Source: Alloascoidea africana (lineage: Eukaryota; Ascomycota; Alloascoideomycetes; Alloascoideales; Alloascoideaceae). From it: DNA of 64,000 nt. The notes beneath the pieces are model-generated. The model made no database searches. It was not told the DNA's origin and was given only the letters and a program-made list of their open reading frames with translations. Made by a program: the position numbers and the translations under genes. The DNA lies in assembly GCA_030581615.1 (NCBI GenBank), contig JAKTTT010000024.1, positions 237,734-301,733 of the forward strand. Reading direction: 5' to 3'. Below are positions 20,584 to 30,176 of the stretch, one piece after another; the stretch's first letter is position 1, and each line of letters starts with the position of its first letter.

Positions 20584-21038
20584 ATGCCCTGCCTGTAGTG
20601 ATATTGGCGTGAGGCTAATATCAAAATCAAAGTATAGAAATCCTTATTGAACTACTTCTCTAAGTAAGGGGATATGGATGTCTTTATATACTGTTGCCAA
20701 GTCGAATCTACGGGAGAGCTTAGCTAAGCTGAGACGGGAATATCCCGCTACGTGTGCCACTGTCCCTCATATCCTCTCTCTCTCTTTACCCTTTCTCTTA
20801 TCATTTTGTCCCTAAATCTCCCGCCACTATGCAATACGAATCTATTTTATACTTCACATACTTGTTGGAGCCGGTGGAGCCGGTGGTGGGCAATGGGGGT
20901 TACTTCCCGGAGTTGGTTTATGAAACAGATAACGGCTTTTTAAGAGCTGTAACTCCAAAAGAAACCTCCAACACAGTTTTGCCTACCGTGCTTCCCCCCG
21001 AGCCAACCAACTCAACACCCAGCTCATCGATTTGTTAG
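20584..21038 (+). pseudogene. EPV secreted-protein gene, cassette copy A (disrupted)
   Basis: The ATG at 20584 begins the family leader, but a 166 bp LTR-like insert follows after two codons. The signal-peptide codons resume at about 20765 with SLSLYPFSYH-like sequence. Downstream are the family blocks YLLEPVEPVVGNGGYFPELV, FLRAVTPKETSN and a Pro/Thr/Ser-rich tail to a TAG at 21036-21038. The same frame stays open for 58 codons beyond that TAG, so the stop may be premature. A remaining internal ATG (20829) lacks a signal peptide. Confidence 0.6.
20594..20759 (+). mobile_element. Candidate solo LTR (166 bp)
   Basis: The insert begins TG and ends CA and is flanked by CTGCC (20589-20593) and CTGTC (20760-20764), a 5 bp target duplication with one mismatch. 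Removing it and one flank restores the sequence seen in the other EPV copies but for one base. A TATATA is present at about 20687-20692. No internal retrotransposon genes are in the window. Confidence 0.6.
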
Positions 21039-21213
21039 GACACATCAAGCTGGCTAGAGGGCAACTCGGGCGGAGTTGATGTGGTGGTTGATGTGCTTGC
21101 TCCTGGAGGGAGTACGGTATGCAAAATTTGGTTGGAAGGTTCTGAAGGAGCTACAGCTCTTAAAATGCCGTTATCTTGGTCAAACTCAAGCTCCCGAAAT
21201 TAACACTTGACGC

Positions 21214-21279
21214 TGTGCAAAGAAACATAAATTAAGCGCTGGCGGTAGTAGGAAGAAGAACTGGAGTATTGCCACTACA
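21214..21279 (-). repeat. Left arm of a 66 bp inverted repeat
   Basis: It pairs with 21433-21498 at 64 of 66 positions (two mismatches counted by eye). The 153 bp between the arms is unique within this hairpin. The same arm plus spacer occurs once, unpaired, at about 59118-59330. Confidence 0.85.
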
Positions 21280-21432
21280 CAAGTGCTTTTTCTAGTCGCT
21301 GGATGTGAACGGGTGCTTGTGTTCCAGAAAATCAGAAGGCAACTGGAAGGAATTTGGGATCTGATGAGCCGAACGTGAACAGGCTGGGTTGGGATGAACA
21401 GCATACTCTCGCGGTTAGTGATGCACACATTT

Positions 21433-21498
21433 TGTAGTGACAATGCTCCAGTTCTTCTTCCTACTACCGCCAGCGCTTAATTTATGTTTCTTTGCACA
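21433..21498 (+). repeat. Right arm of the 66 bp inverted repeat
   Basis: Inverted copy of 21214-21279. The sequence following it (to about 21590) matches 59331-59405 directly. Confidence 0.85.
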
Positions 21499-23059
21499 AT
21501 GCCAAGTGTGCGCTCATTTTACGAGAGTTGACCCAAGACAGAGGGCCAAAGCCTTTGGACTAGGGTCTCAGATTCGAAGCAAATGATGGAGTGTCCCGAG
21601 AATTAGGCACGTGTGGCTTCCAGCTACACGGAGCAGAAAAGAAGGGTCGCAAAGCGTGAAAATGAGCGCTTCTCCAGGATAAATGCTATTCTTCTCAGGG
21701 TTCTATTTTACGGCACCTGTCCCTTCACGGTGATCATGGGAATAATATTCTGAACGGATTAGCATTAGAAGTTCATCAATCAGATCCAAAGACCATTGAC
21801 TCGTTTTTCAAGCGTATACTCTGTTGATATCTTCTGGGAAGTGTTAACCTCGGAAGGGTGATCTTCTCACTCTCTAGTAGTAAAGCTTGGACAGGTCTAT
21901 ATAAGTAGCCCATCTGTTCCCCCTTATGGAGAAGAACCAACTATTCTAGTGTCGTTTGTAGCGTCTCGCCTTCTCGAACCCTTACAGGAAGAATAGCGCA
22001 CAATAAGTGCCTTTTGGTTATTTCTTCTTGGTCGTTCATCACCGATAAGGTCTTTACTGAAAATCATTTCATGGATTAGGAGCCAATCCCATCTTGTAAG
22101 ATGGGAAGAAAGTGACAAACAGCCAGGCAAAGTTCACAAGGTGTGAGAGTATGAGCATTCGCCACAAGAAAGGCTGGCCTCGAGGTCCCAACAAAAAAAA
22201 AAACAGCCTAAGCAGTAGCTGGTATATTTCCTTTGAATTTGATGAATTGCTCAGACTGCCTTTGCTTGTGGATTGAAGAGACCATACGTTTTTGACACTC
22301 AAGGTGAGTCGCTTAGGACCGCCGTAAACTTTCTCTGGCTGTCTAAGACATATTGCCATAATACCCATAATATGAGGTTCGTATTTGATCAGCTTTTGCT
22401 GCTTTGAAAAGGCATAGAGTCTGCTGGGCGCCCTTGCGCTTTGCAATCTGAAGCAGTCACAGAATTTCAAGGTCCCAGAGACTTCAAAGTCTCGCACATG
22501 CTAGACAGCATTATGAGTGGGAAATCTCATCCAGTTGTCATATTGGCTATAAGAGTAGTAACTGTTCTGTTCTTAATCACCTTGCTCTTACGCCTCCTAT
22601 ACTTCACCAAAATTTTGTGTTTGCTTGAATACTGATACAAATAGATTTTTCAAATATATAAAGACGGAGAAACGCTCTGTTATTACAGAAATTCCCAAAC
22701 TCTGGCCATAGACGGACAATACTCCCCAATCCGGTCTCTCAAGGACCGAGCGCTTCACCGTTTGTATCTCTGACCATCTTCTCACATTGATCTACTGCTC
22801 AGGCATGTGCCAAATCTTCAACATCACGACTTCGGCTATAACGTAGAGAGAGAGATCATAATTGTTCACAACATATATAGAGCGCCTATGCTAGCTACTT
22901 CGTTAAGTAAGGATATGGCTCTAGCTTGTTTCCTGCACATGAAAGCTTTTACGCTCTCTTCGTTGCCTCATTCTTATCGTACTGCGTATTTATTGGAAGC
23001 AGCACCCAAAGCCACGCCAGGATCCTCATGACTTTTACAAACCCAACTTCGGAGTGCTA

Positions 23060-23400
23060 ATTTGCTCCATGAGCTTTTCTTGAAGAACACTTATTGAACA
23101 GGCGCTTGAGTAGCCTACCAGTGAGCACCTCGTACCCGGCAACACACAGCCGGGTCTGGTGAGAGGATGGAGTCTGTGAGCAATCACATTGAAAGCCGAC
23201 ATGGTGGAGAGGTTTAGGGCACAGGCCCAGCCAGCGGAGTGGTAGGGGTTTCTTCTGAGCTGGCGGTGAAAGTTATCAGAGGTCTTAGAAGCCACAGGCT
23301 GGCAAAGGGAGTTCGGCGTGCTCACACCGGCCCAGGGTGCACCAACCCAGCACCGAAACTGGTTCTCGTTGTCACCATTAACAGCACAAAAATGACAACC
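23060..23400. other. GC-rich island with strong hairpins
   Basis: It stands out from AT-rich surroundings. ACCCGGC/GCCGGGT form a 7 bp stem around an 8-base loop near 23130-23150, inside an outer ACCAG/CTGGT pairing. GTGAGCAATCAC is a GNRA-type tetraloop hairpin at about 23177. A 128-codon frame is open on the minus strand without a recognisable product. It could be a structured RNA or a foreign fragment. Confidence 0.25.
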
Positions 23401-23571
23401 CATTAATAGTCCTGCGTGCATCGTGCCTGTATATGCATATCAGTTTGCGAGATTACGTATATTTCAAGGCACCAAGTTTTTCTGAGCAACATGAGAGGCT
23501 CTCTGGGAAGCGTCCCCTCCATGTTTAATGTGTATGTTTAACTGTGTCCTTTTCAACATATAGACTCAGTA

Positions 23572-23897
23572 ATGATGAGCTACATTTTGTTGCTTAATGC
23601 AATAGTTTTGGGTATATACGCTGACTCTCATAAACTAAACACAATTCTTCCTTGTCAGGACTTTGGAGTACTAATACGGATACTTGTTTTAATTTTAACG
23701 TATTTGATGAGTTTAAAACATTTCAACAATCGTTACGGGATAGAGGGTCTGCACGGTTTACATACTTTATAGCTAGATTCTTCATGAATAGACGGGGACA
23801 TGTACCTTTTTTTAAGATAGACACATTAACAATAGAGCTAGAACCAGCTAACAAGCCAACTTTAGAACTATTCATTACAACGTCTCAAGCGTTCTGA
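23572..23897 (+). pseudogene. Possible small secreted protein with a frameshift
   Basis: From the tandem ATGs at 23572/23575 the frame encodes a good signal-peptide-like leader (YILLLNAIVLGIYA) and a short mature start, then becomes unlike a protein and stops at 23772. An overlapping frame (about 23655-23897) continues with protein-like sequence to 23897. A single-base change near 23660 would explain this. No family is recognised, and chance is possible. Confidence 0.25.
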
Positions 23898-26038
23898 TAT
23901 CGTCTTGTTGACCCGTTCTAGCTCCATAGATGAAGAGTCAAACATCTCTATTCACGCACGTCAAATTGAATTGACGTGCTCAATCACTTGGGGCTCCTTT
24001 GGATCCATTGCATGCATATCTTCCGATTCAGTTCCAAGGCCTGCAATTACAGGACTGTTAATGGTGGACAATTAAGAGAGAGCACTTGAATAACAAATAT
24101 CTTGAGAAAACTTGTCACTTGTTTCTTGAGGATCAGATAGTGTTACCCTGCTTTGAGACGCTACTTTGGGAGACTAGCAGCACCCGAGAAAACTTGGATT
24201 ATGCACTGAGGCTCGGTTCGTACCTGAGCACAACACCCATAAACCCCTAAATCTGGTTTCGCTCATAAGACTGTTAAATCTCTAAACCGGCAGGGTAAAT
24301 TGGAAAAGTCACAAGAAACTGAATGCAAGAAATCCAAGGAGGAAATTCTCTACAGAAACTACCAAATAGAGTAGCGATTATTTAGTGAGCAAGGCTGAAT
24401 TGACAGTTAATTGGTGGATTCTATGCAAGCTGTTTTGTAGGGAATAGGTCTTTGCTTGGGTCCTGCAAGTCCTTGTGAAAATAGTTGTTCAGCGGGTCTT
24501 TTGCACCCAGCTTTCTTTGAAAAGTCCCGTCATGCAAGAAAAATGTTGTGAAGGTAGAACGATTTTAAGCTGATTCTTTTCAATACTCTTAAGAAGCACA
24601 TACATGCGTATGCCAGTTTACATAATCCATGCGGGCAGAGATCGCGGTACTTTTTTCTATCCAACTGACAATTCCGGCATATAAGTGCTCTAATCATTAA
24701 AGTAAATCCTGTCGGTTAATCAACACCTTCTTTTTTTTTTGTTAAAATTGAAATGAACGGAAATGTCACTTTTTGAACCTTTTGTTCTGGAATATAACAA
24801 ATAAACATTGAATCTTCAATTTGGAGTAGCTTGGTTGGAAAGCTTCAGGAAAACATCAACTTCTAAACGCGGAACAGTTAAAAAAAAAGCTTTTCTTCTA
24901 GTTATCAAGAATTAATATTAGATATGTATATAATGTACAGTATCTAAGCCTCACTACTAGAAATTTAGAGGATCACCCGTCCGACGCTAACAATTACCAG
25001 TAGAATATCAACGCAAAAAACACAAAAATCAAGTTTATAAACGTTAGGTTGAAATTCTATTTCGTATCTAGAGGAAGACTAGATTTTTTCTAATATGAAT
25101 GAGTCTTACTAAGACACACTACTTGCTTAAACAAAATTTGCCTACCAGCAACTATTACAAATACCTTAACAAGCACACACTCCGACTCAAATATCCCAAT
25201 TACACGCAGTTCCCTCCCGAATTCCATATTGAAGTTTATAAATCCACATACAAAGGGATTACTACACAGACTATCTGATCGCAATCAATCACCTCTGTGT
25301 AAAAAGCAGTAAAAAGCAAATAAAAATATTTTGGAAAATTCGAAACAATTGTAAAGAATTCACACGAAGCAGAACTCATAGCATTGTCAAAAGGAACAAA
25401 AGCAGCAAGAACACTCCCACAAATAAAACAAGATATACAACCAGTTGTTGTCTTAGCTTATTGTGATAACAAAGCTTTAGAAACATCAATCCAATACAAC
25501 CAACAAACGGAGAATTTGAGTACTGCAAACGTTTGAAAACAAAACCGAAGGAGTTATATTCAACAGGAGAAATGCAGAACTCTCCCATCAGAGGTATAGA
25601 CAATACAGCCGATGCACTAACCAAGAGATCGATCACTGTCAATAATACGTGACCAAATTAATATCACAGCTAGAATAACCGCTGGAGAAGTAACTATATC
25701 ATCCCAATAGAAAACATCATTCAGTTTTGTCTCTTTGGTCATTCAGAACTTCCCAGTTACTGAGTAAAGAGGGGGGAAGGGAAGGTGTTAGGCTAAGGCC
25801 ATTTGTTCCGGCATGAGCAAAGTCGAAAAATCCCAAATAGAGTATGAACAGAGTACGAATAGAGCACATAGAGACCTCTATACTATTTCAGAAGTTTTCA
25901 TTAGCTTCTCATCACTAGGTCTCGTGGGTTACTCAAAAGATTATGATGATATGGGTGTATGGGTGTAACCAAAAAGGTGAAAAATAAAAAACGTAAAAGA
26001 AAAAAAAAAGTGTAGTAGTGTCTGCTGAACACACCAAG

Positions 26039-28420
26039 ATGGCTAAAAATTCAAGTCAAAAAAATGCCAAGCCAAAGGAAAGCAGAGCTTCTTTGAAGAA
26101 AAAACAGCGAGAGAAAGAGATCCAGTATATCCAAGATCTTGAAAATCAGATACAGGAGTTTGTAAGTTATGGGTTTATGAGGGCGCTAAATGATCGATTT
26201 AAACTAACCATCTCATCACAGAATCCAGAAGAAACACCAATCAGCACTTTTGAGGATCTTCCAATTTCGCAGAGTACGTTAGAAGGACTTAAGCGTTCGC
26301 ATTTTATCAAGACTACGGATATTCAACGTCGTGCGATAATCCATGCTTTGAAAGGTTCTGATATATTGGGGGCAGCGAGGACTGGGTCAGGCAAGACACT
26401 TGCATTTCTTGTTCCTGTCTTAGAGGCTCTTTTTCGTAAGCGATGGACTCAAATGGATGGATTGGGTGCCCTTATAATCACTCCTACGCGGGAGCTTGCA
26501 ATTCAGATATTTGAAGTTTTAAAGAAAATCGGTAGTTTCCATTCCTTCTCTGCGGGGCTTGTTATTGGGGGGAAAAGTGCAACTGATGAAGAAGAGAGAA
26601 TAGGACGGTTAAATGTTTTGATTGCGACGCCTGGTAGACTGTTACAACACATTGATCAATCGTATCAACTAGCACTTGACAATTTGCAAGTACTTGTATT
26701 GGATGAAGCAGATCGGATTCTTGATATGGGGTTTAAACATACGATGGACAACATCATCAACAGTTTACCCGTGGATAGACAAACGTTACTATTTTCTGCA
26801 ACTCAGCAAAAATCTGTCTCTGATTTGGCCAGACTCAGCATGACGGAACCCAAATTTATCTCATCGACTCCGGAGAATGCATCGGCGACTCCCAAGTCTT
26901 TGGAACAGCATTACGTTGTGATGAATTTAGAGGACAAGTTGAATACGCTTTTTGGGTTTTTGAAAACACATACAAAGAGCAAGATTATAGTTTTTTTTTC
27001 GACTTCGAAACAGGTTCGGTATGTGTTTGAAACTTTTAAAAGATTGCATCCAGGTATTCCTCTTTTACACCTAAGTGGCAAGTTGAAACAAGCAGCAAGA
27101 ATAGAAAGAACAAGAAAATTTGCTAGAGCACAGTTTTCATGTCTTTTTGCTACAGATATAGTTGCACGAGGTCTTGATTTCCCAACGGTGGATTGGGTTA
27201 TCCAGGTGGATGCACCGGAGGATGCAGAAACCTATGTTCATCGTGTAGGGAGGTCAGCACGATTTGGACGATCGGGCAAAGCGCTTTTATTTGTGACACC
27301 TTCTGAAGAAGAAGGCATGATCAGTAGACTCAAGGCAAAGAAAATCGATGCCAAGTTGTTAACGATACGGGAAAACAAGAAAAAATCTATACAGAAAGAA
27401 CTACAGGTGATGTGTTTTGAGGATACAGAGATCAAATACCTTGCACAACGGTCATTCATCTCTTATTACAAATCGATTTATGTGCAGAAGGACAAGGAGA
27501 TTTTTGATATCAAGAATATCGATTCTAAGAAATACGCCGAGAGTTTGGGACTTAACAGTGCACCTGCAATCAAACTTTTGGGAGGCAATAAAAACAAGGT
27601 ATTGAAGAATGCGCCTAGAAAACTCTTGTCATTGACAAAGGATTCGGACGATGAGAGTAATGACAAGGAGGAGAAACCTGTGCCTGATAAGTATCAAAGG
27701 TTGTTTGAAAGAAAGAACCAAACTGTTCTTGCGGATCATTACCGTAACCTAGTGAAAACTGCTGGAGATTTAGATGATGAAGATGACGATGATGGGTTTG
27801 TCAAGGTGAAACGGGTGGATCATGATTTGGACGAAGGAAGCAGCTTTTATGAGCTTCCTGAATCTAAAAGAGCCGCTAAAAGGGCACTTTCTAAAAAAGC
27901 GAGTGCCAAAACCCATGGCAACGCGACAAAAATCATTTTTGATGATGAAGGAGAAGCACACCCTGTTTACGAACTGCAAGATGAGGAAGATTTTAGAAAG
28001 AAAGGAGATGCAAAGGTACAAATGGCGAGCTTTATCGAGAATGAAAGCAAGATGATGAAAACCGCGGATATGGAGGATAAATCAGTGGCAAAGGACAAGA
28101 AATTGGCCAAGAAGAGGAAACGGAAGGAGGCAGAACGAAGGGAATTGGAAGAGGATAACGATTCCGATGATGGGCCTGTGGTTGCCGTTTTGGGTGGAGC
28201 AGATGATGTAGATGAAAGTGAGGATAATGCTTTTAACTATGAAAGCGGTGAAGATGAAGATGATGATGATGATGGAAGGCCAAGTAAAAAAGCGAAATGG
28301 TTTGAGAGAGATGAGGGTAGGAGGAGATCAGATAGAGATGATGGTGTATTAGAAGTGGAAGAACCAGAAACTCTGGAAGACCTTGAGGCATTGTCTGCAA
28401 AACTACTTCAAGGTAGTTGA
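26039..28420 (+). CDS. DBP4: DEAD-box RNA helicase Dbp4 (Hca4)
   Basis: A 793-residue nucleolar ATP-dependent RNA helicase needed for 18S rRNA maturation, where it helps release U14 snoRNA from pre-rRNA. The ATG at 26039 is the first in frame. Visible in order: a basic N-terminus; a Q-motif region (FEDLPISQSTLEGL); Walker A AARTGSGKT at 112-120; PTREL; TPGR; DEAD at 222-225; SAT at 253-255; the helicase C domain with TDIVARGLDFP; and HRVGR at 401-405. The C-terminal third is Lys/Asp/Glu-rich, as in Dbp4 orthologues (about 770 residues in budding yeast), and ends with acidic runs before a conserved-looking LEDLEALSAKLL. No intron is seen. Confidence 0.95.
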   Translation: MAKNSSQKNAKPKESRASLKKKQREKEIQYIQDLENQIQEFVSYGFMRALNDRFKLTISSQNPEETPISTFEDLPISQSTLEGLKRSHFIKTTDIQRRAIIHALKGSDILGAARTGSGKTLAFLVPVLEALFRKRWTQMDGLGALIITPTRELAIQIFEVLKKIGSFHSFSAGLVIGGKSATDEEERIGRLNVLIATPGRLLQHIDQSYQLALDNLQVLVLDEADRILDMGFKHTMDNIINSLPVDRQTLLFSATQQKSVSDLARLSMTEPKFISSTPENASATPKSLEQHYVVMNLEDKLNTLFGFLKTHTKSKIIVFFSTSKQVRYVFETFKRLHPGIPLLHLSGKLKQAARIERTRKFARAQFSCLFATDIVARGLDFPTVDWVIQVDAPEDAETYVHRVGRSARFGRSGKALLFVTPSEEEGMISRLKAKKIDAKLLTIRENKKKSIQKELQVMCFEDTEIKYLAQRSFISYYKSIYVQKDKEIFDIKNIDSKKYAESLGLNSAPAIKLLGGNKNKVLKNAPRKLLSLTKDSDDESNDKEEKPVPDKYQRLFERKNQTVLADHYRNLVKTAGDLDDEDDDDGFVKVKRVDHDLDEGSSFYELPESKRAAKRALSKKASAKTHGNATKIIFDDEGEAHPVYELQDEEDFRKKGDAKVQMASFIENESKMMKTADMEDKSVAKDKKLAKKRKRKEAERRELEEDNDSDDGPVVAVLGGADDVDESEDNAFNYESGEDEDDDDDGRPSKKAKWFERDEGRRRSDRDDGVLEVEEPETLEDLEALSAKLLQGS

Positions 28421-28758
28421 TTAATAGTCTGTATTGTTTATAATTTGGCATTAATTTTTTTGAGTAAATATTTGCTAATACTAATTCTGAGACCATAGTA
28501 GTAGAACTAAAGATATATGTTACCCGGACATATCAAGATGATGAGGTTTTGATTGAAAAATTAATTCACCAAGAAGCATACGCCAGATAGACATATTAAT
28601 TGTCAATGTCAGTTGGTAAAGTAAGAAGATGTTTTATTCTTTTGTGATTGGGTCAAAGGTTTTCCTTTTATTGTTTTTAACTAGTTTCATTCTGAGTGTA
28701 GAAACGGAAAGCGGGAGGTAAAAAGCATGAAGGAGCTGGGGGCACGAAAAAAGCAGCG
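28421..28758. other. Intergenic between DBP4 and the SPOUT gene
   Basis: 338 bp of AT-rich sequence serving as DBP4 3' region and the promoter of the next gene. Nothing else is visible. Confidence 0.5.
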
Positions 28759-30030
28759 ATGATGAATGGGAAAAAAAATGATGGAGACTCGACAATAGTT
28801 TTAAACGAGGGATATCCGAAACGAACGGTCAGTGTGTGTATTCCATCGAGTGCTATTTCTAAGACGGTGGCAAGGACACAGCAACAGGCAACTCACGTAG
28901 CGTACCAGATTGCCAAGAGCTGTTTGATGTTTGGAGTGGATGAGGTGATTGTGCTTGATGTTCCACGGTCCAAGAAGGAGCAGGACCAGCTAGAGACAGT
29001 GCAAGCAGTGCAAGCAACGCAAACAGCGGTAGGGACCAGTTCGATCGGGTCAGGATCACAAAAGATTGTTTTTAGTGATGAAAACGAGAAGGAAAAGAGC
29101 AAGAAGAAGGATGACACACAAAAGGACGAGTTTTCAAGGGATGCATATCGGCTAGCGAATTTGCTTTTGTTTCTCGTGACACCGCGATATCTAAGGAACT
29201 CGGTGTTTCCTGCGAAGGACCGCAAGGAGCTGGAGTATGCAAAGACATTGCCTCGATTACCGCATTTGCCTCTGGGGAAGCAATGGGAATTGGCCCAGGG
29301 CAAGGACCCAGGCAATGGCAATGGCAATGGCAATGACAGTAGCAATGGCAGTAGCAAAAGAGACCGGTTCCGAGAGGGTATTAGTGTGCTGGAGCACGGA
29401 GCCGTGGTCAGTCCGTGGCAGGATCGGAACGAGACTGCGGACAAGAACAGCAAGTCTGTGTCTTTGACGAGATTCGTCAACGTGGGGCTGGACAAGCCGC
29501 TGGAGCTGGACAAACAGCAGGTGGGCGTCAGCACGAGGGTCACGGTGGACCTCGAGAAGAGGCAGATCGTGCCCTCGTCCGTGGGCTACGCCGAGGGCAG
29601 GTTTGGTTACAGAATACGGCTCGAGAGGCAGTTTTCAGGTCTCTTCACGCGGGCTCGCTATGAACAGGGCTACTCGCACACGGTCTGGGTGCCTGGCGGC
29701 GAGTTCTTCCCGGCCCAGTCCCAGTCCCAGTCCCAGTCCCAGTCTCATTCCCAGTCTCATTCCCAGCTGGCGGACGTGCTCGCGAGCGCGGACTGGCCGG
29801 GCGCCGCGGAGGAGCGGCACCTGCTGATCGTGGTGGGTCGGTGGAAGGACCTGGCGGAGGCGATCGCGGGCGACGCCCAGCTTCCCGCGCTGGCTCGGGC
29901 CGAGGACGTGTTCGACGGGCTCGTTCCGGTGCGGCGGGCCGGGCGGGCTGAGGACGTTCTGCTGGCGGCTCTGGGGCTGCTGGACCGCCAGCTTTCGGGC
30001 CAGCAGGCGAGTGCTTCTGCAAGTAGCTAG
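28759..30030 (+). CDS. SPOUT-superfamily RNA methyltransferase (C9orf114/SPOUT1 family)
   Basis: A 423-residue protein from the ATG at 28759. The N-terminal block VSVCIPSSAISKTVARTQQQATHVAYQIAK and FGVDEVIVLD, then YRLANLLLFLVTPRYLRNSVFP and LPLGKQWEL, match the family of yeast YGR283C/YMR310C and human SPOUT1. These are knotted-fold proteins predicted to methylate RNA with S-adenosylmethionine. The EHGAVVSPW and VDLEKRQIVPSSV blocks belong to the inserted OB-like domain. Asn-Gly and Gln-Ser dipeptide runs interrupt the chain. The last 180 codons are strikingly GC-rich compared with the first 230. The C-terminal knot region is hard to recognise and may be divergent. Confidence 0.85.
   Translation: MMNGKKNDGDSTIVLNEGYPKRTVSVCIPSSAISKTVARTQQQATHVAYQIAKSCLMFGVDEVIVLDVPRSKKEQDQLETVQAVQATQTAVGTSSIGSGSQKIVFSDENEKEKSKKKDDTQKDEFSRDAYRLANLLLFLVTPRYLRNSVFPAKDRKELEYAKTLPRLPHLPLGKQWELAQGKDPGNGNGNGNDSSNGSSKRDRFREGISVLEHGAVVSPWQDRNETADKNSKSVSLTRFVNVGLDKPLELDKQQVGVSTRVTVDLEKRQIVPSSVGYAEGRFGYRIRLERQFSGLFTRARYEQGYSHTVWVPGGEFFPAQSQSQSQSQSHSQSHSQLADVLASADWPGAAEERHLLIVVGRWKDLAEAIAGDAQLPALARAEDVFDGLVPVRRAGRAEDVLLAALGLLDRQLSGQQASASASS
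29311..29355 (+). repeat. GGCAAT hexanucleotide repeat (Gly-Asn)
   Basis: In-frame array in the SPOUT-family gene, partly degenerated to Ser-Asn/Gly-Ser codons. Confidence 0.85.
29714..29766 (+). repeat. CAGTCC hexanucleotide repeat (Gln-Ser)
   Basis: In-frame array encoding Gln-Ser and His-Ser pairs in the GC-rich 3' part of the same gene, probably within a surface loop. Confidence 0.85.
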
Positions 30031-30107
30031 TGTAGCTGAATATATACTCCAGTAGCAGTAAAGTCATCGGCCGTTTCGGCGGGTTGTCTCTGGGCAGTGT
30101 CCAGCTC

Positions 30108-30115
30108 TATAAAAA
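30108..30115 (+). promoter_or_regulatory. TATA box of the metacaspase gene
   Basis: TATAAAAA lies 69 bases before the ATG at 30177, inside the 146 bp spacer after the SPOUT-family gene. Confidence 0.6.
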
Positions 30116-30176
30116 CGCCCCGTCTGCCGCACCCAGCATCTAGCACCCAGCATCCAGCACCAGCTGAACCCACCAA

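Larger units (their letters stand above)
18775..21590 (+). repeat. Cassette copy A: segmental duplication, inverted relative to 59.1-61.9 kb
   Basis: Continuous similarity to the reverse complement of 59118-61890. In order it covers the 3' part of the F-box gene, its downstream flank, ORF X, the shared promoter, the EPV gene and the 66 bp inverted-repeat unit. Gaps are the LTR insertion here and extra tandem and inverted copies in the other region. Similarity was judged by eye, without alignment scores. Confidence 0.8.
21591..26038. other. 4.4 kb gene-poor accessory region
   Basis: A mixture of AT-rich sequence and short broken open frames. Notable items: a GC-rich, hairpin-forming island at 23060-23400; a signal-peptide-like open frame at 23572 with a probable frameshift; and a hydrophobic minus-strand frame at 25376-25642 with three possible membrane stretches and no family match. 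Region 24000-25000 shows nothing. Poly-A precedes the DBP4 start. Confidence 0.4.

Noticed and set aside
21960-22020. tRNA-like GGTTCGA on the minus strand
   Set aside because: The stem does not pair and no matching acceptor or D arm is present.
27238-27666. Small minus-strand frames inside DBP4
   Set aside because: Overlap helicase motifs on the coding strand.
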